Assembly (NCBI GenBank): GCA_940671915.1
Contig: CALNVZ010003434.1
Span: 571,373-635,372, forward strand
Direction of reading: 5' to 3'
DNA length: 64,000 nucleotides
Source of the DNA: Paracentrotus lividus
Lineage: Eukaryota; Echinodermata; Echinoidea; Camarodonta; Echinidae
Part shown: positions 31,610 through 42,362 of the stretch, one piece after another
Layout of the letters: each line of letters opens with the position of its first letter
Position numbering within the stretch: the stretch's first letter is position 1
Position numbers and translations under genes: made by a program
Notes under the pieces: generated by a model
What the model was told of the DNA's origin: nothing
Database searches by the model: none
What the model saw: the letters and a program-made list of their open reading frames with translations, nothing else

Positions 31610-32165
31610 GCTGTCTATTGTGAAACTGGATTGGGAGGCAGATCATGCAGGTCAACTACGTTAAGCATAGCGATTTAGAGGCCGTGATCAACGAGCACAA
31701 AGCAGTCATCAAAGATGAGTTGGCACACTGAAGGGCACCCAGGATAAAATCTACGTAGATAAGGATGCCACAACCAGATATTGTAGAGGTCGTGTGTTGT
31801 ACCATATGCAATCAAAAAATTGATTGAGATGAGCTTGATCAATTGCAATGGAGGGCTTAATCGACCCGATTAATTTTCGGAGTGGGCCGTGCCAATTGTG
31901 CCAGGGATGAAGGCAGACAAATCATCAGTAAAGATCTGTTGTGATTACAAAGTTACTGTCACAAGGCGGCTAGACTGGATAAATATCCAATACTGAAAAT
32001 TGAAGATCTGTTTTGCATCACTCTTGAAGGGTGACAAATTCCATTGTTGGATATTCACAAGTGTATCAACAGTTGCTGCTAGACGACGAATCGCGGAAGT
32101 ATGTGATTATCAATACACAGAGTCTTTTCCCGTTGTTTATCAGTATTGTGCTATGTGGACTCTAG
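31610..32165 (+). mobile_element. Ty3/Gypsy RT fragment, copy 2
   Basis: As 26590-27150, with extra single-base indels. It ends at the same point (RVFSRLF-type residues, then GTGCTATGTGGAC). Confidence 0.8.
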
Positions 32166-32589
32166 GTACCATTAAATAGGGCAATCGGTAGGGCAGAAAT
32201 CACAAATACAGGTGATGACATTTCAATATATGTATACCAAGGGAAGAAGAATTTTGTGTAAGCACTTCACTTCTACCTGAATGGAAATGCAAGACTATTA
32301 ACTGTAAGAAGGGTAAATGTTTTAGCGTATTTCATTTGACACCAGGTATGAGACTATCTAGTAAACTCACAATGCAATTCATTCACAGAATAAGGATTTA
32401 ATAATAATATGGATGACAATACTCTATTCGCGTGTGGTAAGAGAATACCATAATCAGTTTCCGAATGAAGGAATAGAACAATTAACTTTTTCTTTGTCGG
32501 ACAGCGATAATATACAATGACAAAGAGTGAAGATGGTTGCCCCATGCTACAACGATACACTAAACCATTTAAGGTTTGCTGCAAAATAT

Positions 32590-33370
32590 AAGATTGGCAA
32601 AATAAAGAGGTAAACAGAAGCTACGAACTGCGTTTCATTTCTTCCACTTGTTCAATTCATACAATGAACAAATGACTAGTGAGTTAGCATAATAGCTGAC
32701 TTTCAAGCAGCAGATTTCATTTTGGAAGCAGAGACTTGACATTGGGTTTGATGCCAACACCCAGGAAGGCCTACATGTGAACAGCATTCATGTCACCAGG
32801 CAGACTGATTGCCATGTACTATATGTAGCAATAGACCAATTGCCAGGTGCCACCGATGAGGAACTATGAACAGCATACCCATGACACTTCACCAACATAG
32901 CAAATGTACACTCAAGTTCCCTGATAACAAATTTTGAACAAACTCACAAAACCATCATCAATTAAATATCCAACACAATGACACACAGGGCAGCTGTAAA
33001 TCATGTCACCATCAGCGGGTGGAATTTAACTGGAACAAACATCTAAATGAACTCAACTGCTACCTCACCCGCTGGATACGATTGCCAGTTCTGTGTGAAC
33101 GGCACTGAAAGCAAACGAGCCAGCAGATAGACAAGAAATTATGGTACAACTGTGTAGCAAGCAGTTTAATACTGGCCATCAAGAAGTTCAGGTACAAAGA
33201 TGGCAAAGGCGATCCAAAAGGATTTGTGAGTGCTTTAAACAGTGCTGGCCTACCCTGGGGGCTCTTCGCCATGTTACCGTGGAACTGACTTCACATCATG
33301 TTTCATATTGCAGGAAGTTCTGGATGAACATTCAGGCTTTTTCACGGAAACTGTTTGAAGAAGCTTAACT
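32590..33370 (+). pseudogene. GFDATT protein, copy P5
   Basis: Equivalent of P2. Extra and missing bases are frequent (for example GAAATTATGGTACAACTG against GAAATTGTATGGTACAGACTG in P2), so no long frame survives. Confidence 0.45.
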
Positions 33371-33554
33371 GTAAATTGTAAATTTTATCTCCAATCACCA
33401 CAGCTGTTTCACATATGGCATGTATGTATGTATGGCTCTTTGCCACGGAATTGTGTGATATACGTACGTGTACTGTATAATGTGATTGCGAAATATCTGT
33501 GGCTTTCTTTCGATCTCGTTGTTGACTATGTTGGCAAATATAAATACCCAAGAA

Positions 33555-33897
33555 TGACTGGGTTAGTGAAGAGTTGGATCAAAATCACCTTTATATGGAC
33601 ATTTGAAGACTTTCTGGAAGAGCATGAAGGAGACGAAAGCGAATGGACGAGGATGATGATGGAAGCGAAGATGCCAGTACAACAAGTGACGGTGATTGGG
33701 GAAATTGGAGAGCAAGGGTGTGATCGATGCAGTTGAAGTTCCCCCTGCTGCAGGTGGGGAAGTAAATGAAGTACCAGTAACACCTCGGGTCCCACAGCCA
33801 TATCTTCACGAGCCATTCCAAGAGATGGTGTGGTAAACCATAGCGATGCTCATCAACCAAAATGTTGAACCTCTTCGTCTATTGAACAATGATTGGA
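33555..33897 (+). pseudogene. Acidic exon, copy 3 (frameshifted)
   Basis: Equivalent of 25628-25968. The donor GTAAGT is damaged (ATTGGAGTAGAAT) by loss of two bases. Confidence 0.4.
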
Positions 33898-34289
33898 GTA
33901 GAATATTTGTAGATCTAGATTAATCATCCCTTTCTACTTTTTGTCGTAATTTTGACCAATATCTGGGACAGTTATGTTGAACATTATTTCATCCTTTCCA
34001 GTTATTGGATGAACCGACTTGCGACTATTGTACCGGGATGGATACAACCAGTTATAGAGTCGAGTGTAGTTGTTTTTTTTTTTTTCATGCTCAGCTCCTA
34101 TTTCATGGCCCTTCCCATGAGTTGTATTTGTGAAATGTTGACCAGAGTTTGGTCCATGATCAGTTAGTTTTATTTCGCAATAATGTGATGTAGCCTAGTT
34201 TGGAACAGTTGATCAGAAGCATGTGCTATTACAAATCAAATATATAACTAAGGATAATATAATTTTGTTTGTTTTCCTTTCTTTCATCA

Positions 34290-34640
34290 GGTGCTTGTCG
34301 GTGGCCACTGCCATGTGGAGCCATCTTTTTCTGCAGGGGACTGAATATGCTGCAGAGAGATTGAAGAAGTTTCGGCAGAGGCAGATAGACTTGGAGGCGG
34401 ATGTTCGAGTGTGACTGAAACATTCGAAAATGCAGAGAAATTTGTTTGGTTCTCCTCTTATAGCTGAATGTAGTTCATAATGATGACAGACATATATTGT
34501 GCATAGATGAGGGTAATGAGGAATACCATGATGATATAAACTGTGCATGGACGATGATTGTTCATAGATATGAGGGGGGTGACGATGATGATGCATGGAT
34601 GATAATGTTTGTAGACAAAAATACAATAAAGGTGTGTGGT
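34290..34640 (+). pseudogene. C-terminal exon with acidic tail, copy 3
   Basis: Equivalent of 29256-29600, with acceptor TTTCATCAG and the YEGGDDDDAWMIMFVDKNT tail. Confidence 0.35.
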
Positions 34641-34680
34641 ATGTGTAAACATACCATCTCAATTGTATCTATAATATAAT

Positions 34681-35285
34681 ACTACATGTGAACAGCATTC
34701 ATGTCACCAGCAAGACTGATTGCCATGTACTATATGTAGCAATAGACCAATTGCCAGGTGGCACCGATGAGGAACTAAGAACAGCATACCCATGACACTA
34801 TCGGCAACATAACAAATGTACACTCCAAGTTCTCTGATACAAATTTTGAACAAACTTGCAATACCATCATCAATCATATTTTATCCAACACAATGATAGA
34901 CAGGGCAGCTGTGAATCATGACACCATCCAGCAGGTGGAATTGAACTGGAACAAACATCTAAATGAACTCAACTGCTACCTCCACCCACTGGATACGATT
35001 GCCAATTCTGTGTGAACGGCACTCAAAGCCAATGAGCCTGAAGTTGTGAAGAAGTTGTATGGGACAGACTGTGTGGCAAGCAATTTGATACCGGCCATTA
35101 ACAAGTTTCGTTACAAGGATGGCAAAGGCGATGCAAAGGACTTCGTGAGTGCTTTAGACAGTGCTGGCCTACCCCAGGGAATCTTGCCACGTTACCATGG
35201 AAACCGACTTCACATCATGTTTCATATTGCAGGGAAGTTGCATGAACATTCAGGCTTTTTTACTACACTGTTTGAAGAAGGTACT
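34681..35285 (+). pseudogene. GFDATT protein, copy P6 (5'-truncated)
   Basis: A clean frame of about 80 codons from 35046 reads KKLYGTDCVASNLIPAINKF, RYKDGKGDAKDFVSALDSAG, LPQGILPRYHGNRLHIMFHI and AGKLHEHSGFFTTLFEEGT. Upstream motifs are in other frames. Confidence 0.5.
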
Positions 35286-35344
35286 GTAACTTGTAATTTT
35301 ATTCCAATCACCACAGCTGTTTATCACAGTGTACGTAAAGATTG

Positions 35345-35415
35345 CTCTTGATGCTTAGGGGAAAAAGGGATGAAATTGAAGATGGACTGTGTAATAAGTG
35401 TAGTGTACTGTATGT
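35345..35415 (+). pseudogene. Short CACTA-like CNKC fragment, second copy
   Basis: Equivalent of 30287-30365, fused to P7. Confidence 0.45.
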
Positions 35416-35419
35416 GGTG

Positions 35420-35865
35420 ATACAAATTTTGAACAAACTCGCAAAACCATCATCAATCATATATCCAACACAATGACACACAGGGCAGCTGTAAATCATG
35501 TCACCATCCAGCGGGTGGAATTGAACTGGAACAAACATCTAAATGAACTTAACTGCTACCTCCACCCCCTGGATACGATTGCCAGTTCTGTGTGAACGCC
35601 ACTCAAAGCCAACGAGCCTGAAGTTGTGAAGAAGTTGTATGGGACAGACTGTGTGGCAAGCAATTTGATACTGGCCATTAACAAGTTTCATTACAAGGAT
35701 GGCAAAGGCGACGCAAAGGGCTTCGTGAGTGCTTTAGACAGTGCTGGCCTACCCCAGGGACTCTTGCCACGTTACCGTGGAAACCGACTTCACATCTTGT
35801 TTCATATTGCAGGGAAGTTGCATGAACATTCAGGCTTTTTCACGAAACTGTTTGAAGAAGGTACT
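35420..35865 (+). pseudogene. GFDATT protein, copy P7 (5'-truncated)
   Basis: A clean frame from 35626 reads KKLYGTDCVASNLILAINKF, HYKDGKGDAKGFVSALDSAG and LPRYRGNRLHILFHIAGKLH. A stop (TGTGTGAACG) lies before it, as in every copy. Confidence 0.5.
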
Positions 35866-35935
35866 GTAACTTGTAATTTTATTCCAATCACCACAGCTGT
35901 TTATCACATTGTACGTAAACATTGCTCTTGATAAT

Positions 35936-36230
35936 TTATAGGGAAAAAAGGATGAAATTGAAGATGGCTAGTGTAATAAATGTAGTGTAATGTATGTGGT
36001 AAGGAAAATGTGAAAGACAACAATTTCTTTGTAAAAATGATCTTATGGAGAACCACAAGGTGGTTACGAATATGCTTATCAAATCGGAAAAAATTTAAAA
36101 GACTTCCGTCAGTGACGTGTGTATTGGTTTCAAAGTAAGGAACCTGGTAAAGTCTGGCCAAATGTCTGACAATGACTTGACAGTGACAATTAATATCGAT
36201 GGTGTGCCCCTGTTCAAGTCTTCAGGAAAA
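35936..36230 (+). pseudogene. CACTA-like CNKC to NIDG fragment, second copy
   Basis: Equivalent of 30866-31160, with better base quality. Confidence 0.5.
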
Positions 36231-36465
36231 TCCTTTTTTTTAATGCTGAACTAATATTTCATGGCCCTTCCCATGAGCTGGTATTTGTGAAATGTTGACC
36301 AGAGTTTGGTCATGACCAGTATTTCACAATTTTGTGATGTAGCCTAGTTATGAAAAATAATAATAATAATAAAAAAAAGTGAACAATTGATCAGAAGTAT
36401 GTGCTACTACAAATCAAATATATAACTAAGAATAATATAATTTTGTTTGTTTTCCTTTCTTTCAT

Positions 36466-36585
36466 CGGGCGCTTGTGTGGTGGCCACTGCCACGTGGAGC
36501 CATCATTTTCTGCAGGGGACTGTATATGCTACAGAGAGATTGAAGAAGTTTCGGCAGAGGCAGATAGACTTGGAGGCGGATGATT
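36466..36585 (+). pseudogene. C-terminal exon copy with lost acceptor (unit Y)
   Basis: The acceptor is TTTCATCGGG as in unit X. The coding part (AERLKKFRQRQIDLEADD) is otherwise intact. Confidence 0.4.
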
Positions 36586-36689
36586 GAGTTTGACTGAAGC
36601 ATTCGAGGCGGCCATTCTCCATCCAACCTCACTGTACATTTGATGGCTCGAATATACGGATAGATGGCGGCAAGCATTTGAGATTGGCT

Positions 36690-37210
36690 GTCTATTGTGA
36701 AACTGGATTGGGAGCAGATCATGCAGGTCAACTACGTTAAGCATAGCGATTTAGAGGCCGTGATCAACGAGCACAAAGCAGTCATCAAAGATGAGTTGGG
36801 CACACTGAAGGGCACCCAGGATAAAATCGAAGTAGATAAGGATGCCACGACCAGATATTGTAGAGGTCGTGTTGTACCATATGCAATAAAAAAAATTAAT
36901 TGAAGATGAGCTTGATCGATTGCAAGTGGAGGGCTTAATCGACCTGATTCAATTTTCGGAGTGGGCCGCGCCAATTGTGCCAGGGATGAAGGCAGACAAA
37001 TCATCAGTAAAGATCTGTGGTGATTACAAAGTTATTGTCAACAAGGCGGCTAGACTGGATAAATATCCAATACCGAAAATTGAAGATCTGTTTGCATCAC
37101 TCTAGAAGGGTGAGAAATTCACATACATGTAGTTGGATACATCACAAACATATCAACAATTGTTGCTAGACATGAATCGAGGAAATATGTGGTTATCAAT
37201 ACACATAAAT
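36690..37210 (+). mobile_element. Ty3/Gypsy RT fragment, copy 3
   Basis: As 26590-27150, diverged in its last 100 bp (TACATGTAGTTGGATACATC in place of the LDMS region). A frame of about 60 codons reads LIDLIQFSEWAAPIVPGMKA and YPIPKIEDLFASL, then a TAG. Confidence 0.8.
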
Positions 37211-37384
37211 GTCTCCTTAACATGAAAACAGTACTTTTTGGTTACAGCTTTATGAGAAGGTTGGCTGGTGCAAAGCAGGCCACCTACCTTTTTGACAGCA
37301 ATAACAATATCACCTCTCTGGCACTGGAGTGTCAAGGCCAAGGGGGTTGACTTTCATGCGTATTTTGGACAACCTGCTACGATC

Positions 37385-37640
37385 GAGGGAGGAGTACGAG
37401 AATGAAAAAAGGAAGCTGACGTACAGAAAAGAATGGTAAAGAGAATTTAAGTGGTTGTCATACGATGACAACATTGGTGTCATGTTCTGGGAAACTCACA
37501 TGACGGGCAAATAAGCATCATCTTCTTCAACAGATCCAGCACATTTAAACTCCATTCTGTCAAGAAACATGATGAAAGCAAGAACCATCAACTGGCGATG
37601 GTTGCCAAAGCAGACCGTACAAAATAATGTGGAACCCAAG
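37385..37640 (+). pseudogene. hAT/ZNF862-like zinc-finger fragment
   Basis: Frames read KLTYRKEW, FKWLSYDDNIGVMF, then AFFNRSSTFKLHSVKKHDES-type residues and KNHQLAMVAKADR. A KEW..FPWL....MFC...H..S.K..SxxxH..S.NH sequence is typical of the TTF-type zinc finger at the start of ZNF862/hAT-derived proteins. The first CxxC cysteines are damaged. Confidence 0.5.
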
Positions 37641-37779
37641 ACTCCACCCTGAGTGAAACTGAACTTTTGAGCTAGACCAAATCAGAAAGGACTTGATACA
37701 ACCGGTACTTCATCACCACTACATTCAATTGTACAAGCCATTAGTTTAAACCTGCAATGACATTTTGGGGATGATCTGC

Positions 37780-38235
37780 AAGTTCTTGTTTAATCTTTCT
37801 GTTATCGTGCAATGCCAATATAGTGTAAAAAATGAAATCATGAAACTTTGGCCACCTGAACAGGGCTTCACAAAAAAAAAAGGGATAAACAGTATGAGCA
37901 GGGCGGCAGGGTCCAACGTTACCGAAAAGAATGGGAGAAGTAACGTAAATGGTTGCGATACGATGGGGAGAAACAGGTCAGGTTTTGTAATTTGCTTTTC
38001 AGCAAGTAAAAATCACATGGAAGCACTTAACATTAAGGCTGCCAGGGATGCGCCTGGAACTTTACAAGGAGATAAAATGTTGAGGAAATTCAACGAAACT
38101 ACCATCAATCGTTTGATACATCTCTTCAGGAATGCACATGCCATCTCAACGAGGTTAGACAAAACCTGTGACATTTGCATTATCAGTACAATTAAAGGAT
38201 ATAGACAAACCTTGTTAAGTGGGGCTTAAGAAAAG
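37780..38235 (+). pseudogene. hAT/ZNF862-like fragment, second piece
   Basis: An open frame of 154 codons reads NIKAARDAPGTLQ, then INRLIHLFRNAHAISTRLDK, like the region after the TTF finger in ZNF862-type proteins (HLFRxxHALxK). The upstream half also has SKNHMEAL, a weak second finger. Most of the transposase domain is absent. Confidence 0.5.
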
Positions 38236-38284
38236 AGGGTACAAATTTGTCATTAATTCTACTCCAGGAGGATCCTATTAGCAT

Positions 38285-39860
38285 GTGGAGACTGAGCTCC
38301 GCAACTTTACATTCCCTCGTCACCCCAAATCATCGTCATTCAATTTAAAGTTTGTGAGAAGTTTGAAAGAAGACTGGGAGAGGCTGCAAGCAGAAGCTGA
38401 TCTCATGATTGACTCCCAACTTGACCTGACTCAGACACCAACTGACGTAAATTCCACGCATAGTGGAATGACTACCCCCTTCACCCAAGTGAGAGGAGTA
38501 CCAGTTTTCAATGGGAGGGAGTTGAAAATCTCCATTGAAAATTGGGTGAGGGACATAGACTAAGTTTCTCGCCTCCCGGACGCCAATCTCTCTGCAATTC
38601 AGTACGATCGTGCGCAACCTTGGGGGTGAAGCAAGGCGGTTGGTGCTGAGTCTACCTTGGGAGGAACAGACAGCGGCACATGCTTTTGTAGAACTGAAGG
38701 CGGAGTATGGGGATACACCAACTGAAGACCCCTTTGCAGCCTTTTACGAAAGGCTGCAACGAGGCCAGGAGACCGCCTAATCGCATGCAATATCTGTACA
38801 GGCACTCTTTGAGAGCATTCAAAGGGACTGTCCAAAAGCTGTCACCGAAATGCAGCAAGACTCAGTCCTCTGCACCCAATTCATGCGGACCTCCAGGAGG
38901 AGAACCTGAGGCAGCAGCCTGCGCCGATGAGACCACAGCTGTGACGTTCCGAAACTTGCGCGAGTAGGTCCAGCGGATAGTCTGGGAGCGGCACGGAAAG
39001 ATGCACAGCAGGCCAGTGCCACAGAGGAGAGGCCCGAGAGAATAACAAGGACATGGAGGATGTCCTATTCTGGTATCGGGCATCCGGGATCAGCAAGCCC
39101 AAACGGACGAGCGGGTCGCTTCTCTGGAGAAGCGAATGAGCAAGTTGGAGACCCCATCAAGAGCTCTTGGACCAGCACGTCCTCCTTCCGACTGCTGAGG
39201 ATGTGGGCAGACAGGACACTCGAGGAGAAATTGTCCCAATCAACGGATTGGCCCTTCCATTAAGGAGATAAGCGGCAGCAAAGGCGATGCCCTCACCCAA
39301 CCTGGCTGTTTGAATGGATATGGCCCGCAACGAGTCTAAAACCAGGGAGTTCGGGCAGGATAAATGTAAATAGAATGGATAGTTCAGAATTTTATTTCAA
39401 TCCCAAACAGCATTATTTATTTCATAATCCGGAACCGATGCCCGTATCGGTCCGACTAAGTTTGAGGCTGTGATCATCAACGGAATAACCGTTAACGCAC
39501 TCATAAACTTTGGTTCACAGGTTACAATGGTTTCGTCCTTGGTCATCGCCAGCAATCTAGCCATGGCGAACCTCACCCCGAGTTCAGATCTGTGGGACAG
39601 GAGGACACCAGTTAGCAAATCATTCAGGTAAGATGCCTCGGTCACACCTACTCCAAGTTCCCAGCCTTCATTGTTCCCCCGGGTAGTTATGGACCCGGCG
39701 TTGAGGCACTCATCAGCACCAATCTCATCAGGATAGCCAGACATGATCAGATTACATTACATGGGGCCAAATACCTGCAGGCTGCAGAGAAGGAAAGCAA
39801 GGCATGGTCGGCTGCTTGCATAACCATGGAGAGTGACCAGCCTGTACTTTCGGTCAGCAA
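38285..39860 (+). mobile_element. Ty3/Gypsy Gag and protease remnant
   Basis: The first frame (38285-38563) reads GVPVFNGRELKISIENWVRD. Later frames give ELKAEYGDTPTEDPFAAF-type residues, CNICTGTL and LQEENLRQQPAPMRPQL. Near 39461-39570 GPTKFEAVIINGITVNALIN, then FGSQVTMVS resembles an aspartic protease active-site strand in which the expected DTG is NFG. Many stops and shifts show it is dead. GC content is higher than in the surroundings. Confidence 0.65.
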
Positions 39861-39864
39861 GGTC

Positions 39865-40010
39865 CTAAAGATCGCAGAAGACATCATTAAACGAATGATG
39901 GTTATTTCATAACCATGGACTTCTCCACAACGACCTGAAGAATGACAATGTCCTACTCGAGAAACAATTGAAGTGATATCATGCTGTTATCATTGACTAC
40001 AAGATGGATA
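39865..40010 (+). pseudogene. Protein-kinase catalytic-loop scrap
   Basis: The frame reads HGLLHNDLKNDNVLLEKQLK, a stop, then HAVIIDY. HNDLKxDNVLL is a kinase catalytic loop (HxDLKxxN) and VIID followed by Y stands where DFG is expected. Kinase-like proteins with LHNDLK are a pattern I recall from cnidarians and echinoderms. Only about 45 codons remain. Confidence 0.5.
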
Positions 40011-40129
40011 GCTCTATCATGGCAACATGAATTGCACCAGACCTTAAAATTGCCTACTTATTTTTGTAGAATTAAGAGTGATCTTTATTCCTGCGTCTGT
40101 CCAAAAAAAAAAGTATTTATTTTTGTATG

Positions 40130-40283
40130 TTTCATACTGCAACTGACGGCTATGCACTTCAATGAGAACAGCAACAATGCTCAAGCGAAAACAAACGATG
40201 CAAAGAAGAAGTACAAACTTATGAAAAGGAAATACCAACCAGGCAAGGCAACTGTCAATCCCCCATGGAAGATGCTACTTTCT
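40130..40283 (+). pseudogene. C-terminal exon of a DDE transposase family, out of order
   Basis: The frame reads LTAMHFNENSNNAQAKTNDA, KKKYKLMKRKYQPGKATVNP and ends at donor TTTCT|GTAAGA. An LAALHFNENxNRxQA segment is what I recall as the end of the transposase whose earlier exons lie at 40765-42362, so it is upstream of them here. The expected acceptor is degraded (CATACTGCAAC). Confidence 0.5.
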
Positions 40284-40764
40284 GTAAGAAGCTAAAAGGA
40301 TTTTATATAACATGTACATTTTATCATGTATCATCCCAACCTGCCCCAATCCATTTCATCCCCCTTGTTCACACTGATCTATTTCTTCTCAACTTATGCA
40401 ATACTGTTGCAAATCTTCCCCCTGTTATGCAGGCGGGAGTTAAGTTTGAAATATATGAAATCATCCACCGGTATGAGGTCAAATTCAAAACATTAAACAT
40501 TTGAACTTACTGTATCCTTTATTTCATAACATCCCATGTATGAGAAAAACAAGCAGAAAATGGGGATTCCTGATTACAAGACAGATGCTCTATGAAAGTG
40601 AAAACAAAATACCTGCACATGTACATATACTGGGTATAGTGGCAGGTGTGCTAGAGTATATATTTTCAACTAGGGCATCAGTGGAAAGCAAAATGCTCTC
40701 AACGGTCCAATTTGAATAGACAGATATAAGAAGGTAAAGTTACAATATTAAAATCAGTTGGGAT
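40284..40764 (+). other. No gene recognised
   Basis: Short frames only (for example HVHILGIVAGVLEYIF near 40618). Probably intron of the transposase pseudogene. Confidence 0.4.
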
Positions 40765-42362
40765 AGTCAAGCATGTTTTGGGGCAAAACCTGCAGGAAAC
40801 CTTCTGTTGTCCGCCGCCATTCTGTTCTCTGGTGGGACTGGACCAGAAAAACTGATGTTCTGGATTGACTTAGAGTAGTCTCAATTTGTGAGAGGACTTA
40901 TTATCGTCATCAGGAATAACCAGCAATCAATCGCAGATGGGAAAAACACCGAAATAGATTTGTTGCTGAGCTCTTGGAGAGAGGGCTACCACTTACTATC
41001 AGTGGCAATGGCAGCGTGGATAGTCTAGGCCATTCTGCAAAGTATTCCGTCATGGAGTTAAATGTAAAGAAGATTGTGAATTTCGAGCTTGTGCAGGTTT
41101 GTTTAAATTCCTTTCTCCCATTGCTACTTAGTGTTGTCCTTTAAATTGTATAATTTTGAAAAAATTGTCTTTGAAAGTTTTTCTTTTCTTTTCTATTTTT
41201 TTTTAAAATGATAGATAAAAAGAAACAAAGCAGCACTTTTTTTCACAGAAAAGAGAAGAAATATGATTTTGTTTTTCTTTCTGTTGACTAGATAAACCAA
41301 AGAAGAAAATTGACCAAAATGAAACAAGTTCATACCTTTGAATGTGAGCTGGTTTAACAGGTATTTATGACTTTCCCCCTTGCAGAGCAACGAAGTGAAG
41401 GGAAGCTACCAGATGGAATTGGAGGGATTTAAGAGGACCATGTCATTTATGGAACGTGCAAAGTTGAAGGTGACCAAGCTTGTAACGGACCGTCATCGTC
41501 AACTAGCAAAGTATGTGCGGGAAACAGAGAAGGTCGTCCACCATGCGTACGATATGTGGCATCTTGCTAAGGGTATCTTTTTCTTATCAGATTTTATAAT
41601 GGAATCTGAAGGAGGCAAAGGCCTTATATGAAGTCAAAAGCATTCCTGTTACCTTTTACACAGTTTACTCTTAATAAAACAACCCTAGATAAATTATATG
41701 TAAGGAATACCAGTGCTGTCAATTTGCATTAGAAAACAAGTTCATTCCTTGGCAATGCAGAAGGATTGCAGGGAACTGCTTCAATGGGAGCAAAGTATCT
41801 CCAACCGCGTGTACTGGGTAGCGGCCTCATCACCAGAAGAGGATGGAGCACAAAAGGCTGCGAAGTGGACATCGTTGAGTAACCACATACAAGGAATCCA
41901 CACGGGTCACTCAGAGACCTTCCCAAGTTGCCTCCATGGGAATCTAGAGAATCAAGGCAGCCGGAAGAAATGGCTCAAAGCTGGTATGACTTTATTACTA
42001 AATGCAAATCCAATGAAAAAAAAACACATAAGAATGTTTTTACATTGATGTATGTATTCAGTCTTTATCACAACGATGAACATTGGTTTGCTATGATTGA
42101 TAATTATTAGCAAGATAAAAATTATAAAAACGGTACAAAATGATTAGTTCGCCCTATTCTCAAGATGTATGCATGATTATTATCATCACGTATGCATGAA
42201 TGTATACAACATATTTATTTACTCTTGTTTTTAATGAAATATCTAGGTACCAAGCCCTGTGAGAGTTTGGAGGCCATCATTTTTGGGAAACTGTTCATCA
42301 AAGATGACGAGAAATTGTCTGGTGGCAAGCAGACATCCACCCTGGAGTCGTTCCAAATATAA
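40765..42362 (+). pseudogene. Multi-exon DDE transposase pseudogene (possibly Kolobok-type)
   Basis: Four exon-like parts lie in order. Part 1 (40765-41096) has GAKPAGNLLLSAAILFSG and WEKHRNRFVAELLERGLPL, TISGNGSVDSLGHSAKYSVM and VNFELVQ, then donor GCAG|GTTTG. Part 2 (41386-41572) has SNEVKGSYQMELEGFKRTM, KLVTDRHRQLAKYVRE and HHAYDMWHLAKG. Part 3 (41761-41983) has KDCRELLQWEQSISNRVYWV, KWTSLSNHIQGIHTGHSETF and RKKWLKAG. Part 4 (42247-42362) has KPCESLEAIIF and GGKQTSTLESFQI, then TAA. The junction of parts 3 and 4 keeps phase. From memory the family reads GDGRxDS at the first acidic site; here it is GNGSVDS. TDRH is kept. The superfamily name is uncertain. Confidence 0.55.

Larger units (their letters stand above)
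27151..32165 (+). repeat. Tandem composite unit X (about 5.0 kb)
   Basis: It matches 32166-37215 in order and orientation: spacer, P2, acidic exon, C-terminal exon, P3, small CACTA piece, P4, CACTA piece, exon with lost acceptor, Gypsy RT. The two differ mainly by one-base indels. The partial unit 24464-27150 lacks the internal P3-P4-CACTA section. Confidence 0.9.
32166..37215 (+). repeat. Tandem composite unit Y (about 5.05 kb)
   Basis: Partner of 27151-32165. Its left part (32.6-34.0 kb) has the most indels in the window and its right part (34.7-37.2 kb) is much cleaner than the equivalent in X. Confidence 0.9.

Noticed and set aside
34213..34662. 149-codon minus-strand open frame (also 29178-29615)
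   Set aside because: Antisense shadow of the acidic C-terminal exon; His/Cys-rich composition arises from reversed GAT/GAC codons.
39397..39744. 115-codon minus-strand frame
   Set aside because: It is antisense to the Gypsy protease remnant (INGITVNALIN), which has the recognisable motif on the plus strand.
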